From Bradyrhizobium sp. C9 (GTDB taxonomy: Bacteria; Pseudomonadota; Alphaproteobacteria; Rhizobiales; Xanthobacteraceae), in assembly GCF_002532045.1 (NCBI RefSeq), contig NZ_NWTG01000017.1, forward strand, positions 62,001 through 126,000: a DNA stretch of 64,000 nt. The letters run 5' to 3'. The notes beneath the pieces are model-generated. The model was given only the letters and a program-made list of their open reading frames with translations. It was not told the DNA's origin and made no database searches. The translations under genes were made by a program, and so were the position numbers. Below are positions 37,040 to 45,758 of this stretch, one piece after another. Position 1 is the stretch's first letter, and each line of letters opens with the position of its first letter.

Positions 37040-37414
37040 TCACTCCGCTGCACGCGACAGAATCAGTTTGGCGATCTTAATTCGGTTGGCAGGCGTACGC
37101 AGAGCCTCAGGTAAAGCTGCCACTGTTTGATCGAAAAGCCGGCCCAAGACCTGAAGGTCTTCTGGATGATAGATGCCGCGGTCCGCCGACATTCGCGCTG
37201 TTTGCCCGTCGCCAGTATGGCCATTGGTCCTCGCATCGCCGAGCTGACCGAGCGCAAGCTCCGCATTTATCATTTCGTTTGTGAGTGCGTTAAGCAGCCG
37301 GACCGCTTCGAGTTCGTTGCCTTCTTCGCCGATGAGGGCGGCAACGATGCCCAGTTGCAGGTCGATGCGGTGCTTCAGGTCCTGTATACGCGAATTGGAA
37401 GGATCGAGTTCCAC
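37040..37414 (-). CDS. Small conserved island protein, long paralogue
   Basis: This protein has 124 residues from GTG 37414 with TGGAG eight bases upstream. The N-terminal half is helical (LKHRIDLQLGIVAALIG, LLNALTNEMINAELALGQLG). The C-terminal half carries the block PEDLQVLGRLFDQTVAALP-E-LRTP-NR-IAKLIL, which also occurs in the 69-residue protein at 42939-43148. Such short proteins with a PEdL-LG-lFD-al--LP--RTp-NR-a-a--IL block are common and repeated in rhizobial genomes. Their function is not known to me. It stands alone. Confidence 0.6.
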   Translation of the reverse strand: MELDPSNSRIQDLKHRIDLQLGIVAALIGEEGNELEAVRLLNALTNEMINAELALGQLGDARTNGHTGDGQTARMSADRGIYHPEDLQVLGRLFDQTVAALPEALRTPANRIKIAKLILSRAAE

Positions 37415-38357
37415 GATGTTTCTCCAGAGTAATTAGAAGCAGGGCTGGGCTAAGTAAAGAGGTGCGTCGTTTGTTGCGTTCGTGGGGCTGCAGGCGCGTG
37501 ACAAGAACGAGTTGCCGCTGCAGAAGGCTGTGCACGCGCGCAGTCAGTCGCGAACAGCGCATAGAATGAGATGATCGCGGTGCAAGTTTGCAGAAAGCAG
37601 GTGAAGGCGGCCAGCGCCGAGTAGCACTGAGGGCGTAAGCGGAGTGAGAATCGCCGACCACGATGATGTAGGGGTCCGGTTCGCCTTGGCCGAGAGCCCA
37701 GTTCGCTTGTCAGAGGTCTAGCCGGCGCACGCATGGACCCCAGCCGATAAGAGTTCGTGAGAGCCAATCTCCTGGAGCGCCTTTAGCATGACGACAATTC
37801 GGTCGGCGACTACGCGGTAGATTGCGCGTGGGACGTTGCGATGCGCCATCCGACTATGGGTGCGCAGCACGTGCCGCGATTTGCAGGATGGGGTAGTCTC
37901 ATTGGTGATGCAGGCACGCGCGGCTGGAGATGCCCGGCGACGATGCTCAAAGCAAACTGGGTTCATTGTCACACGTGGTTCGTGAAGGGCTGCTTTCCGA
38001 AAATCGGCGATTGACTATGGGTATTTGGTTAAGAACGGTAAAATCGAAAGTTTTGATGGGATGCATCCAGCTCGCGGATAGCGCGCGCGATCGGGGGGAT
38101 CCGCTCTGGAAGTCGCATGAGGCCAGCAGCATATGAATAACGTTGGCTTGACATGCCGTCGCTCTCCAAATCAGTTCACGTCACCGCCGACGACATCGGC
38201 CGAGAGGCCCGCACGATGGTCATCGAGGCGATTCAGTTCTCATCGGTCTTTGGACCTCCTGCTGAATAAGGCAGGAGGTCCTAGATAAGCGACTTCGGGA
38301 CATCCAATCATAGGAGGTCGCGACGCGCTGCCTCTCTGAGGTACCAAAATCGGATAG
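37415..38357. other. Gene-poor stretch
   Basis: No recognisable gene. The minus frame 37718-37972 contains PRAIYRVVADRIVVMLKALQ, which is protein-like, but no start signal or homology was found. An imperfect hairpin around GACCTCCTGCTGAATAAGGCAGGAGGTC lies at 38254-38281 and may terminate the flavin-dependent oxidoreductase transcript. Confidence 0.35.
38254..38281 (-). terminator. Hairpin downstream of the LLM oxidoreductase gene
   Basis: GACCTCCTGC pairs perfectly with GCAGGAGGTC around a short AT-rich loop. It lies about 75 bases beyond the stop of the minus-strand oxidoreductase gene. No clear T-run follows, so it is only a probable terminator. Confidence 0.5.
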
Positions 38358-39383
38358 TCATTGTCTGGCGATGATCTCGGATCTGATTGTGGTTGCGGTG
38401 TATAGAGAAGTTTCCAGCGGGAGGTTCCCGAATGCAAGCTGGCAAAGTAGGTAGTTGGCGCCTGCTTCCTCCATCTGGTTAAGAAGGAGCTGTCGGGCGG
38501 AAGCTGGCGTTCCGACGACGCACAATTCGTTATCGAGCGCTGCATCGAAGGTCAGCGGAAGGGTAGGTGGTGTCGGAATGGCGTTCAGCTCGTATACGAA
38601 TCTAAAGCTCTCGAGCCATCGCTGATAAGCGGTTTCCGCTGCTAGATGGGCGTCTCGGTCAGACTGCGCAATCACGACCATGCGGAGCAGACCAAGAAAC
38701 GGCGCCCGATCGTCCGCGTCTGTCATGCGCGCCCGATGCGAGCGGAACGCATTCGTAATGTTTCGAACAGCAGAGGAGCGGCCCTGGCACGCCAGATTGG
38801 CGCCATTAGCGGCGGCCCACTCCACCGACTCGGCCCGATTGCTCGTGATCCAGGTCGGCGGATACGGACGCTGATGAGGTCTCATGGTCAACGGTATCTC
38901 ACTCAACTCAAAAAATCGTCCCTGATAGGATAGCGTATGTCCCTTCAACGCGGCATTCAGGATTTCGCTGGCTTCCTCATAACGCTCTGGCGCCGCGTCC
39001 GCGCTGATGCCGAAATAGCCCCATTCGGTCGGCAGAGAGCCACGTCCGATACCGAGCTCGAGCCTGCCGCCGCTCAATTGGTCAAGCATGCAGATCTCTT
39101 CGAACGCGCGCAAAGGATGATAGAGGTTGAGCAACAGTACCAGCGGACCAACGCGTAGTCTCTGGGTGCGCTGGGCGACGCTCGATAAGAACAGATTAGG
39201 CGACGGCCCTCTGCCATGTGGGGTGCAGTGATGCTCGGCTAGGTGATAAGCGTAAAACCCCAGAGAATCACATACCTCCGCCAACTTGAGGCGGTCTTCG
39301 TATTGTCGTGCGACATCGCGGCCATCGTCGTCCAAATGGTCGAAAATGCCGCAGGTTAACCTTGGAGGCGGGCTGTTTTTCAC
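38358..39383 (-). CDS. LLM-class flavin-dependent oxidoreductase
   Basis: This is a 341-residue bacterial luciferase-like monooxygenase that uses reduced FMN. Conserved parts are LAEVCDSLGFYAYHLAEHH near residue 35, RLRVGPLVLLLNLYHPLR, and DQLSGGRLELGIGRG, followed by the extended barrel typical of the F420/FMN luciferase-like fold. The start is taken as GTG 39383 because GGAGAT lies before it; the frame continues 41 codons up, but that part looks non-coding. The substrate cannot be read. It lies just behind an IS3 OrfA remnant, so it may have arrived with mobile DNA. No flavin reductase gene is adjacent. Confidence 0.82.
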   Translation of the reverse strand: MKNSPPPRLTCGIFDHLDDDGRDVARQYEDRLKLAEVCDSLGFYAYHLAEHHCTPHGRGPSPNLFLSSVAQRTQRLRVGPLVLLLNLYHPLRAFEEICMLDQLSGGRLELGIGRGSLPTEWGYFGISADAAPERYEEASEILNAALKGHTLSYQGRFFELSEIPLTMRPHQRPYPPTWITSNRAESVEWAAANGANLACQGRSSAVRNITNAFRSHRARMTDADDRAPFLGLLRMVVIAQSDRDAHLAAETAYQRWLESFRFVYELNAIPTPPTLPLTFDAALDNELCVVGTPASARQLLLNQMEEAGANYLLCQLAFGNLPLETSLYTATTIRSEIIARQ

Positions 39384-39547
39384 TTGATCATCTCCGTTTG
39401 TGGAACAGAAGTCCCGGTTGCCTGATGCCGTCGGTCTCAAAGACGGCTCGTTCGTTATTTGACCGCTTGTGACTCTTCTCGTTGGGTACAGGCCCTGGGC
39501 TTGCACGATGCGATTGGGTCATGAATCTGCAAATGGCGGTCTAACCA

Positions 39548-39808
39548 CTACTTTGACAGGAGTTCGCGAAGCGCCGCCACACCGAGCATGTGCTCCACCA
39601 GAAGCATCTTTAGCTTCACGTTCTCCTCTTCCAGGGCCCTCAATCGCTTGGCCGCAGGAACGTCCATGCCGCCATACTTGGCTTTCCAATTGTAGATCGC
39701 CGTTTCAGAGGTCCTGTGCCTACGAGCTAGATCGGCCGCTTTCGCGCCAGCCTCATGCTCCCTCAATATCGCGATAATGTGCTCTTCCGTGAATCTCGAT
39801 CGCTTCAT
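39548..39808 (-). mobile_element. IS3-family transposase OrfA, orphan
   Basis: This is an 86-residue OrfA with the IS3 helix-turn-helix: RSRFTEEHIIAILREHEAG, then LARRHRTSETAIYNWKAKYG, and a leucine zipper (LRALEEENVKLKMLLVEHML). OrfB, with the DDE domain, should follow on the minus strand below 39548, but the sequence changes at once to the oxidoreductase region. The element is therefore truncated and cannot move by itself. Confidence 0.85.
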
Positions 39809-40553
39809 CTGTCCGCCCTTCTTGGGGCAAGACTTGCACTCGAGCTGGAGCAAATTGCCAATAAGGGGTCGTCTGCCGCGCGCCAGCACGAAGCATGGGT
39901 CGGAGGGGGCTCCAGAAGGTTCAAGTTCAGCGAAGTCTGCTGCAACTTCCTGCCTTTCAAGCCCGATAGGCCGAAGGTTGTCCGCGAAGGCATAACGGCG
40001 CCCAAAGATGCGCACGCCGATGACATGGCCGATCACATCGATGTCGAGAATGTTCTGGTTCGCGTGAAGCCAGCCGATTGGCATGTCGCGGCGGCCGGCC
40101 TGACGGCTCGCCCAAAGGTGGAGCTATTCCTTGCATATCGGCATTGCTGTGCGAGGACAGTAACGAGCCTTCCATTAAGACGGCGGGCAGCGGGAATGGG
40201 GGTCCTTCGATAGCAACGCAAGTCACGTGGAGAGCGATTCGGCCGCATCGCCAATTGGTCGTTTTGCCGCGTGCTGTTCGCAGGACTTCGCACGGTGCGG
40301 GACCGCTCGTAGAGTGCAGTGCGCATGTGCATCTGTCAGCATGGCGGCTCGATAGTGCAAATTGCCGTTGCAAATTGAGTTCCATGGCTACGTTGTGGGA
40401 AAGAACCGCAGGGCACTTCGTGATGTCGCCGAACGCTGTAGGCGGCATAGAGACCTACTTGAGAAGAGCCGGTGAGCTAAAGCGAGCAACCATCGGACTG
40501 ATCAAGACGTGCCTGCCAAGGTGCTTGTGCAACACTGAGGGTTTTCATAAGCA
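39809..40553. other. No gene recognised
   Basis: A minus frame runs in phase into OrfA from 40084 (ANQNILDIDVIGHVIGVRIF), and an overlapping plus frame is equally long. Neither has family features. The OrfA start at 39808 marks the limit of recognisable IS sequence. Confidence 0.3.
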
Positions 40554-40709
40554 CTATTTTTTTATCATCGGACGCAACTCATCCCCCAGTGGATCGACGT
40601 CAGGCAGCTCTGCGAGCGCCGCAGCGAACGCCAGAAATGCTCCAAAAACCGCGAGTATAAGGGTGCACGCGAGTAGGGTTGCACCAAGGTCGGGAGAGCG
40701 TTTCATCAT
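40554..40709 (-). CDS. 51-residue single-span membrane protein
   Basis: This short protein was found by reading the sequence directly. It has one transmembrane helix at residues about 10-33 (ATLLACTLILAVFGAFLAFA) with a basic N terminus (MMKRSP) inside and a short acidic tail (LPDVDPLGDELRP). The two Met codons at 40709 and 40706 are alternative starts. It lies 43 bases after the amino-acid-binding protein gene on the same strand, so the two probably form an operon, and the MerR-type promoter at 41991-42021 would drive both. Its function is unknown. Confidence 0.5.
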   Translation of the reverse strand: MMKRSPDLGATLLACTLILAVFGAFLAFAAALAELPDVDPLGDELRPMIKK

Positions 40710-40752
40710 CTGTGTCACTGGTTGATTTGTGAAAGGTTACGCGTCGGTCCGA

Positions 40753-41865
40753 TCAGTTCTGCTCGACGGCTTCAACATGCCCGTCGCGCCAACGGTAAAC
40801 GAGAAATTCAGGAGCCGCGTTGTCACCCTTGGAATCAAACAGGACTGGGCCGATCACGGTATCGATCGACCGCGAACGAAGTGCGTCGGCCACCCGTCGA
40901 GCATCGGAAGAGTTGGCCCGCTTGACCGCCTCTGCCCATGCTTGGACTGCTGCATAGGCGTAAAGCGTGTAGCCCTCGGCTGACAGGTTGGCAGCGTTCA
41001 GTCTGGCCGCGATGCCGACCGCGTTGGCATTCTTGACGGGGTCGGGCATGAAGGTGAACAATGTGCCATTTCCCGCATTGCTGGTAATGGCCCAGAATTC
41101 AGAGGTCATCAGCGGATCGTTTGCCATGACGATGAGGCCAGCACCGGCCTCTGACGCTTGGCGTACGATCAGTCCAACTTCGGTATGATAGCCGCCGATA
41201 TAGGCGACCCGCACTCCATCCTTCTTCATTCTTGAGACCAGCGCCGCATAGTCCTTTTCGCCGGCTACATAGCTATTTCGAATGACGTGTTCACCGGATC
41301 TTTGAAGCCGTGCCGCAACCACGTCGGCAATGCCCTTCCCCGCCGTGCTCTTGTCATCGAGCACCGCAATCGTCTCGTTATGGTGATTTGCGTGAATGTA
41401 CTTAGCTGCAACGAGACCCTGTTGGTCGTCACGACCGCAGACCCGAAACACCGTCTTAAGGCCACGTTCTGTCAGCTGAGGATTGGTCGAGCCAGGTGAC
41501 ATTTGAATGATGCCTGCTTCGTCGTAGACGTCGGAGGCCGGGATCGACGAAGAAGAACAAAAATGACCGACGACCAGTCGGACGCGCTCGGTTGCAAGCT
41601 TATTCGCAACTGCGACGGCTTGCTTGGGGTCGCAGGCGTCATCGACGACGGTCAATATCAGCTTGGTATCGGGAAGCACGCCCGAGGCGTTCAAGGCCTC
41701 GACGGCGGCCGCCGTTCCATCGCGCATTTGCGCGCCAAACGCTGCGCTGCTTCCGCTCATGGGACCAGCCACGGCAATATTGACGTCGGAGGCATGCGTA
41801 GTCGAGCCGACGGCGCAAAAGAGTAGAGCTGCACTGGCAGCTAAAGCGTAACACCGACCCAACAT
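40753..41865 (-). CDS. Branched-chain amino acid-type periplasmic binding protein
   Basis: This is a 370-residue LivK-like protein (type 1 periplasmic binding fold). A Sec signal occupies residues 1-25 (MLGRCYALAASAALLFCAVG, cut near THAS). The mature start VNIAVAGPMSGSSAAFGAQM and the next block VVDDACDPKQAVAVANKL, with GHFCSSSSIPASDVY, are the usual ligand-site segments; FCSS replaces the more usual FxSG. Two Cys pairs are possible (DACDPK, GHFCSS, FRVCGR). No permease or ATPase gene is adjacent, so it may serve a distant transporter or act as a sensor. ATG 41865 has GGAG before it. The MerR-type promoter 130 bases upstream matches those of nolA and nodD2. Confidence 0.88.
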   Translation of the reverse strand: MLGRCYALAASAALLFCAVGSTTHASDVNIAVAGPMSGSSAAFGAQMRDGTAAAVEALNASGVLPDTKLILTVVDDACDPKQAVAVANKLATERVRLVVGHFCSSSSIPASDVYDEAGIIQMSPGSTNPQLTERGLKTVFRVCGRDDQQGLVAAKYIHANHHNETIAVLDDKSTAGKGIADVVAARLQRSGEHVIRNSYVAGEKDYAALVSRMKKDGVRVAYIGGYHTEVGLIVRQASEAGAGLIVMANDPLMTSEFWAITSNAGNGTLFTFMPDPVKNANAVGIAARLNAANLSAEGYTLYAYAAVQAWAEAVKRANSSDARRVADALRSRSIDTVIGPVLFDSKGDNAAPEFLVYRWRDGHVEAVEQN

Positions 41866-41990
41866 TGTAGAGCTCCAATGCTCAGCTGAAGTGAACCGTC
41901 AGCGCCTGCGGCTCGACTTGCTTCCGGGCATCGATGTGGTTTCTTCTGCCAAGCGAAGTCATTAATCTGGCCACACCGCGACCACGGTGG

Positions 41991-42021
41991 AGCCTACAAT
42001 TTGACGTTACGTGCGGTTCAA
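41991..42021 (-). promoter_or_regulatory. MerR-type (probable NolA) promoter, site 2
   Basis: On the minus strand: TTGAAC, 19 bases (CGCACGTAACGTCAAATTG), then TAGGCT. It points at the periplasmic binding protein gene with a leader of about 120 bases. The -10 hexamer and flanks are the same as at the nolA promoter. Confidence 0.65.
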
Positions 42022-42102
42022 GCCCCTTTGTGAGAAACTATCCAACCATGGCCTCGGCGGAAAGATCGGCGAGACGCTGCGCGCGCCCCTGCGCTCAAGC
42101 CG

Positions 42103-42816
42103 TCAGTACGGCTGATCCTCCAGCCCGGCAAGGGCCAGGTCGAGATACTGCATGAGAGTAGGATCCCAACCAGCCAGACTGCGGGGGGCGCTCAACCGCG
42201 CAAGGACCTTCAGGATCGTCGAAACGCGTGAATCGGCTCCGGCGATTTCTCTGATCAGCAATCGCGCTGCAACCGCGACAGCTTTTGCTCGCTCACCGCA
42301 AGGGTGTTCGCCCCGATCCAAGCAATCACGCAGTTCGTCGCGGATCCGCCGCCACCGCTCCTCGCGCTCCGCAGCCAATTTGCACGTACATCGGGACGTC
42401 TGACTACGTGTCTCGACCCGAGACATTGCATCCAAGGTGGCAGGTAGTTCATCTACACTTACCTGGATCTCACTGCCCGTCGTCATGTCGCGTAAACGAT
42501 CCCGCAACAGGGTCGCTCGAGCGACTTGAAGTTCGATCCGCTCCAAATGTTTGCGCAGCAGATCAATGAGTGAAGTCGTGCCCTCCATAGCCTTGCGGAT
42601 CTCGTGAAGGGAGAAGCCAAGCTCACGTAGCGCGCGAATCTGATGAACCCGTTGAACGCTTTCACGATCGTACATCCGGTGACCGCCGTCTGTACGCTCT
42701 GATGCGGCTAAGAGCCCCGTATGTTCATAATGATGCAGCGTGCGTACCGTCACTCCGGTCGCCTCTGCAAGTTCGCCAATGCGCCATCGACGCCTTCGTG
42801 GTGTAGCTTTGCTCAT
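42103..42816 (-). CDS. nolA: NolA, MerR-family nodulation regulator
   Basis: This protein has 237 residues, the length reported for B. japonicum NolA1. Residues about 10-80 are the MerR winged helix: WRIGELAEATGVTVRTLHHY, then EHTGLLAASERTDGGHRMYD, and the dimer-helix start IRALRELGFSLHEI. The C-terminal part is long and helical, with several Cys and His (SRCTCKLA, RGEHPCGER). The ATG at 42816 is used; the frame extends up to a TTG, but that lies inside the promoter. B. japonicum nolA gives three proteins from in-frame starts; internal ATGs are present here too. NolA governs genotype-specific nodulation and is needed for nodD2 expression. Its own promoter has the MerR-type layout. Confidence 0.92.
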   Translation of the reverse strand: MSKATPRRRRWRIGELAEATGVTVRTLHHYEHTGLLAASERTDGGHRMYDRESVQRVHQIRALRELGFSLHEIRKAMEGTTSLIDLLRKHLERIELQVARATLLRDRLRDMTTGSEIQVSVDELPATLDAMSRVETRSQTSRCTCKLAAEREERWRRIRDELRDCLDRGEHPCGERAKAVAVAARLLIREIAGADSRVSTILKVLARLSAPRSLAGWDPTLMQYLDLALAGLEDQPY

Positions 42817-42831
42817 GTTGTTCAATTTCAA

Positions 42832-42862
42832 AGCCTACAACCTGACGTCACGTATGATTCAA
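42832..42862 (-). promoter_or_regulatory. MerR-type promoter of nolA, site 3
   Basis: On the minus strand: TTGAAT, 19 bases (CATACGTGACGTCAGGTTG), then TAGGCT. Transcription would begin near 42825, only about nine bases before the ATG, giving a nearly leaderless mRNA. It fits autoregulation of nolA. Confidence 0.7.
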
Positions 42863-42938
42863 GCTATTTCAAAGCTCTAGCTGGATCGTCTTCCATTCCA
42901 GCGTAAGAGATGGTGACTATCCTTAGAATGGTTGGCGA

Positions 42939-43148
42939 TCAACCCTTAGGTGAAATGGTGATCAACAAGTTAATCAGGCATGCCAGCCTGGACGCGCCGA
43001 TCTCAGTACTATCCAAGATGAGTTTGGCGACAGCCGTTCGATTTTCAGGCGTTCGCATCGACGGCGGTAACGCGTTGATTGCGCCATCAAAGAGGCTTCC
43101 TAAGACAGAGAGTTCTTCCGGATCGAATACGCCGCCGTATTGTTCCAA
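42939..43148 (-). CDS. Small conserved island protein, short paralogue
   Basis: This protein has 69 residues from TTG 43148, with AAGGAG eight bases upstream; no ATG is available in frame before a stop. The block PEELSVLGSLFDGAINALP-S-RTP-NR-AVAKLIL matches the C-terminal half of the protein at 37040-37414, so this is a shorter version without the N-terminal helices. The last residues (IGASRLACLINLLITISPKG) replace the usual end. It lies just upstream of nolA on the same strand, but the nolA promoter sits between them. The function is unknown. Confidence 0.55.
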   Translation of the reverse strand: MEQYGGVFDPEELSVLGSLFDGAINALPPSMRTPENRTAVAKLILDSTEIGASRLACLINLLITISPKG

Positions 43149-44123
43149 CGTTCGGCTCCTTGTTTGTCATTGCGTCAAGGCAGCGCACGTCGTCAAGGCG
43201 TTTGGCCGCGGTAGGGCTAAAAGAAGTCAGATCGGCGGCGCAGAGCGATGAAGGTGCAGTGCCCTTTAGAGTGATGCGACAAGGCAACACAGGTGTGCGG
43301 TGTTTTGTACAATCGCACGAGCGGTTTTCGTCATCTGTACATCGGTAGGCACGCCGGCTGCGTGTCATGTGCGGCTCGCCGAAAACGAATCGGCTCCGTG
43401 CATTAGCAGCACTAATGATTCTGAGCGCGGACGGCGCGCCGCGAGCTGATCTTGGTCATGCATACGACGCTGCTGCGGGAGGCCGCGCTACAAAGATGAG
43501 AGCTTGGCCTGAGCGAGGCCTCGAGCACGTGGTGCTCGGTTTTTGATGTATGGCCCCATAAAACAAGCAATAGGCGACTTGAGCCGCCGCCCGCACGGCA
43601 TCGTCCTCCAGACATCCGCTGTCTCATGCTAAGAGAGTTAGCTTTCGAGAAGCTGACGAGCGTCAAAAGGATTCGAAATGCGCCAATGGAGAAGGCATTG
43701 ACCTCCGCCGAAAGCTGCTGCGCATTCTCGATTCATCTATGCTTGGCGCAGGCTCGCGCACGATGCCGTCCTGGCGCGGCGCGTCGGAAGATAGGGAGCT
43801 TCCGGCCGTCCATCGCGAACGACATTGGTTGAGGAGCCACGAGATAACTTCAGGACCGACTCTCGCGGCTGCTTTTCGACGGCCGCGTGCGGCCGCGTCT
43901 GCGCCTCCTCTACAAGGCCGTTGAGCGTCTGGTCCAAGAGCGCGATGAACGACGGGGGGTGATACCAATGTTTGCGTCTCGCAACAACGTCGTGATAGCG
44001 GCTTGGGTAGCGAAGGCCGCCGGACGTTCCTGAACCAAGAATGAGTTAGAGCAGGAGAAATTTAAAGTGCGGCTGTCCAGACATGCAGCTGCATACAAGG
44101 GTCGCACACGTTTTCAAGAGTCC
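43149..44123. other. Region between nolA and nodD2 with an orphan tts box
   Basis: Downstream of the tts box (43635-43661, minus) the longest frames are short: a 38-codon peptide beginning MPCGRRLKSPIACF after GGAGGACG, and a Ser/Arg-rich frame 43412-43624. Neither resembles an effector of normal size. The minus frame 43737-43937 (MDQTLNGLVEEAQTRPHAAV) is also protein-like but fragmentary. The region seems to hold decayed effector genes. Confidence 0.45.
43635..43661 (-). promoter_or_regulatory. Orphan tts box
   Basis: On the minus strand, GCTCGTCAGCTTCTCGAAAG followed by CTAACTC is a near-perfect tts box, identical over its first 20 bases with the one before the GH12 gene. No intact effector gene follows. 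Confidence 0.8.
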
Positions 44124-45119
44124 TCACGATAGCCGCGAGGCAACTCTCGTCAAGCTTCCGTCAGTATCCGCTTGTTCTGAAGCGCAGATCATGGAGCAAT
44201 CAGCACTCGTAGATGTCATGCGAGCTGCCTCCTGCAACAATATCTCTCGTATCCAGTTGCTTTCCGGATCGTTGTTGTGAAGGGCAGGCCATTGGACCGC
44301 TTCGGTAAAGCCGGGGAACGGCTGCGGAAGCTCGGCAATCCGAAGGGGCATCGTCCTTTCGAAATGCTGAACGAGCCTTGACGGCATGGTCCCTATCCGG
44401 CGCGTACCCATCAGCATGGGCGGGATCATGCCGTAGCTCTGCACGAGAATATCGATGCGTCGGTTGAGGCCACGATCGAGCAGAAACGACTCCTCGATGG
44501 GAGGCTTGCGCGCAACTCCGAGCTTAACCGCGACATGGCCCATTGACATGTATCGATCAAATGTAAGCCGCCGCCGTAGCTCGGCGTTCGTGCTGCAACC
44601 GACGCACACAAGCCTCTCCTCGAACAGGGCTATCCGCGGGTGCGCGCTGGACATGAATAGTTCCGGGAGGATAACAAAATCAAGCTCGCCGCGCCGGAGA
44701 AGCTCATCGTGCTCATCGGCGAGCGCCACCAGTTCGAAACTGACGCCGGGGGCTTCTCGCGCGACACGCTCGGCGACATGTCGGAAGAATACGACCGTGA
44801 CAAAATCGGAAAGGCCGATCCTGAACCGCCGATTCGATCGAGCCGGGTCGAATGCGTCCCGCGCGATAATGGAGAGCTCGATGTGCATCAGAGCCTCACG
44901 AACGGGTGCCGCCAGCCCCTCTGCGCGTGACGTCGGGACAAGTTCCCGGCCTCTCATCGCAAACAGCTCATCATGGAAATAGGAACGCAGCCGGGCAACG
45001 GCTGCGCTCATGGCTGGCTGACTGAGGTTAATCCTGCGTGCAGCTGCGGTAAGGCTGCGCTCGGTCATTAGAGCATCAAGGGCGACGAGAAGATTCAGAT
45101 CAAGGCCGTTGAAACGCAT
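44124..45119 (-). CDS. nodD2: NodD2, LysR-family regulator
   Basis: This protein has 331 residues. The N-terminal LysR helix-turn-helix begins MRFNGLDLNLLVALDALMTE and continues RSLTAAARRINLSQPAMSAA, the invariant NodD start. The ligand domain follows. The C terminus runs about 15 residues longer than NodD1 here. In B. japonicum NodD2 represses nod genes at high density and depends on NolA. A MerR-type promoter at 45468-45498 lies 350 bases upstream in the right orientation. It is a tandem neighbour of nodD1, both on the minus strand. Confidence 0.93.
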   Translation of the reverse strand: MRFNGLDLNLLVALDALMTERSLTAAARRINLSQPAMSAAVARLRSYFHDELFAMRGRELVPTSRAEGLAAPVREALMHIELSIIARDAFDPARSNRRFRIGLSDFVTVVFFRHVAERVAREAPGVSFELVALADEHDELLRRGELDFVILPELFMSSAHPRIALFEERLVCVGCSTNAELRRRLTFDRYMSMGHVAVKLGVARKPPIEESFLLDRGLNRRIDILVQSYGMIPPMLMGTRRIGTMPSRLVQHFERTMPLRIAELPQPFPGFTEAVQWPALHNNDPESNWIREILLQEAARMTSTSADCSMICASEQADTDGSLTRVASRLS

Positions 45120-45758
45120 ATCTTATTATCCGACGCGCTCGTCTTTTACAGTGCATACCATGAGCGACAACGGCCGCATCTGAAGCGGTGTCATTGGCTC
45201 GCGCGAATCAACTCAGTTCCTCTCGTGCGATTGCAGAGAAGCTCGCCGAGCATCGCAGAATGGCGCGCAATGCGCTCGGGGACGACGACCTGCGGCTCGA
45301 GCCCGTCGGGAGCGCCAACCTGAGATCTCGTCGATTCCCGGCACTCTCGCAACTCGACTTAGTCGAATCGCCATTGGCAAACTAGCCTTAGTGCCTATCC
45401 CGCCATAGCCAGGAGTTCACGCGATGTGACCCGTCGACGTCCGCCTGCGCAGCGTTGGTCAGAAGGCAAATTACAACCTGACGCAGTGTCAGGTTCAAGC
45501 GATTTAATTGGTTTCGCCAAATACCATCGTACTCGAAAGCTCGCGTCCTTCGGCGATGGCGTTGGACCTTGCTTGCAGTACATGCGCACCACCCGCTTTG
45601 CGGGATCGTTAGCGCACGGACCGGCAATTTTTCACAATCCCAGGGCCGGCTCACGCGTGCGTTTGCAGCATGGCCGTCCGGGAAGTTAAAATGACAAGGC
45701 AGACACGTCGAACGATGAGTGGGATATTTGCCTCTGCCGTGGGCGGCTTGTGGTGAAC
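45120..45758. other. nodD2 leader and spacer
   Basis: Apart from the MerR-type promoter there is no convincing gene. Minus frames within 45388-45876 overlap the end of nodD1 and look like chance frames. The nodD2 leader would be about 340 bases long. Confidence 0.4.
45468..45498 (-). promoter_or_regulatory. MerR-type (probable NolA) promoter of nodD2, site 4
   Basis: On the minus strand: TTGAAC, 19 bases (CTGACACTGCGTCAGGTTG), then TAATTT. The spacer holds a perfect inverted repeat, AACCTGAC-N5-GTCAGGTT. It faces nodD2, in agreement with the known need of nodD2 for NolA. Confidence 0.7.
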
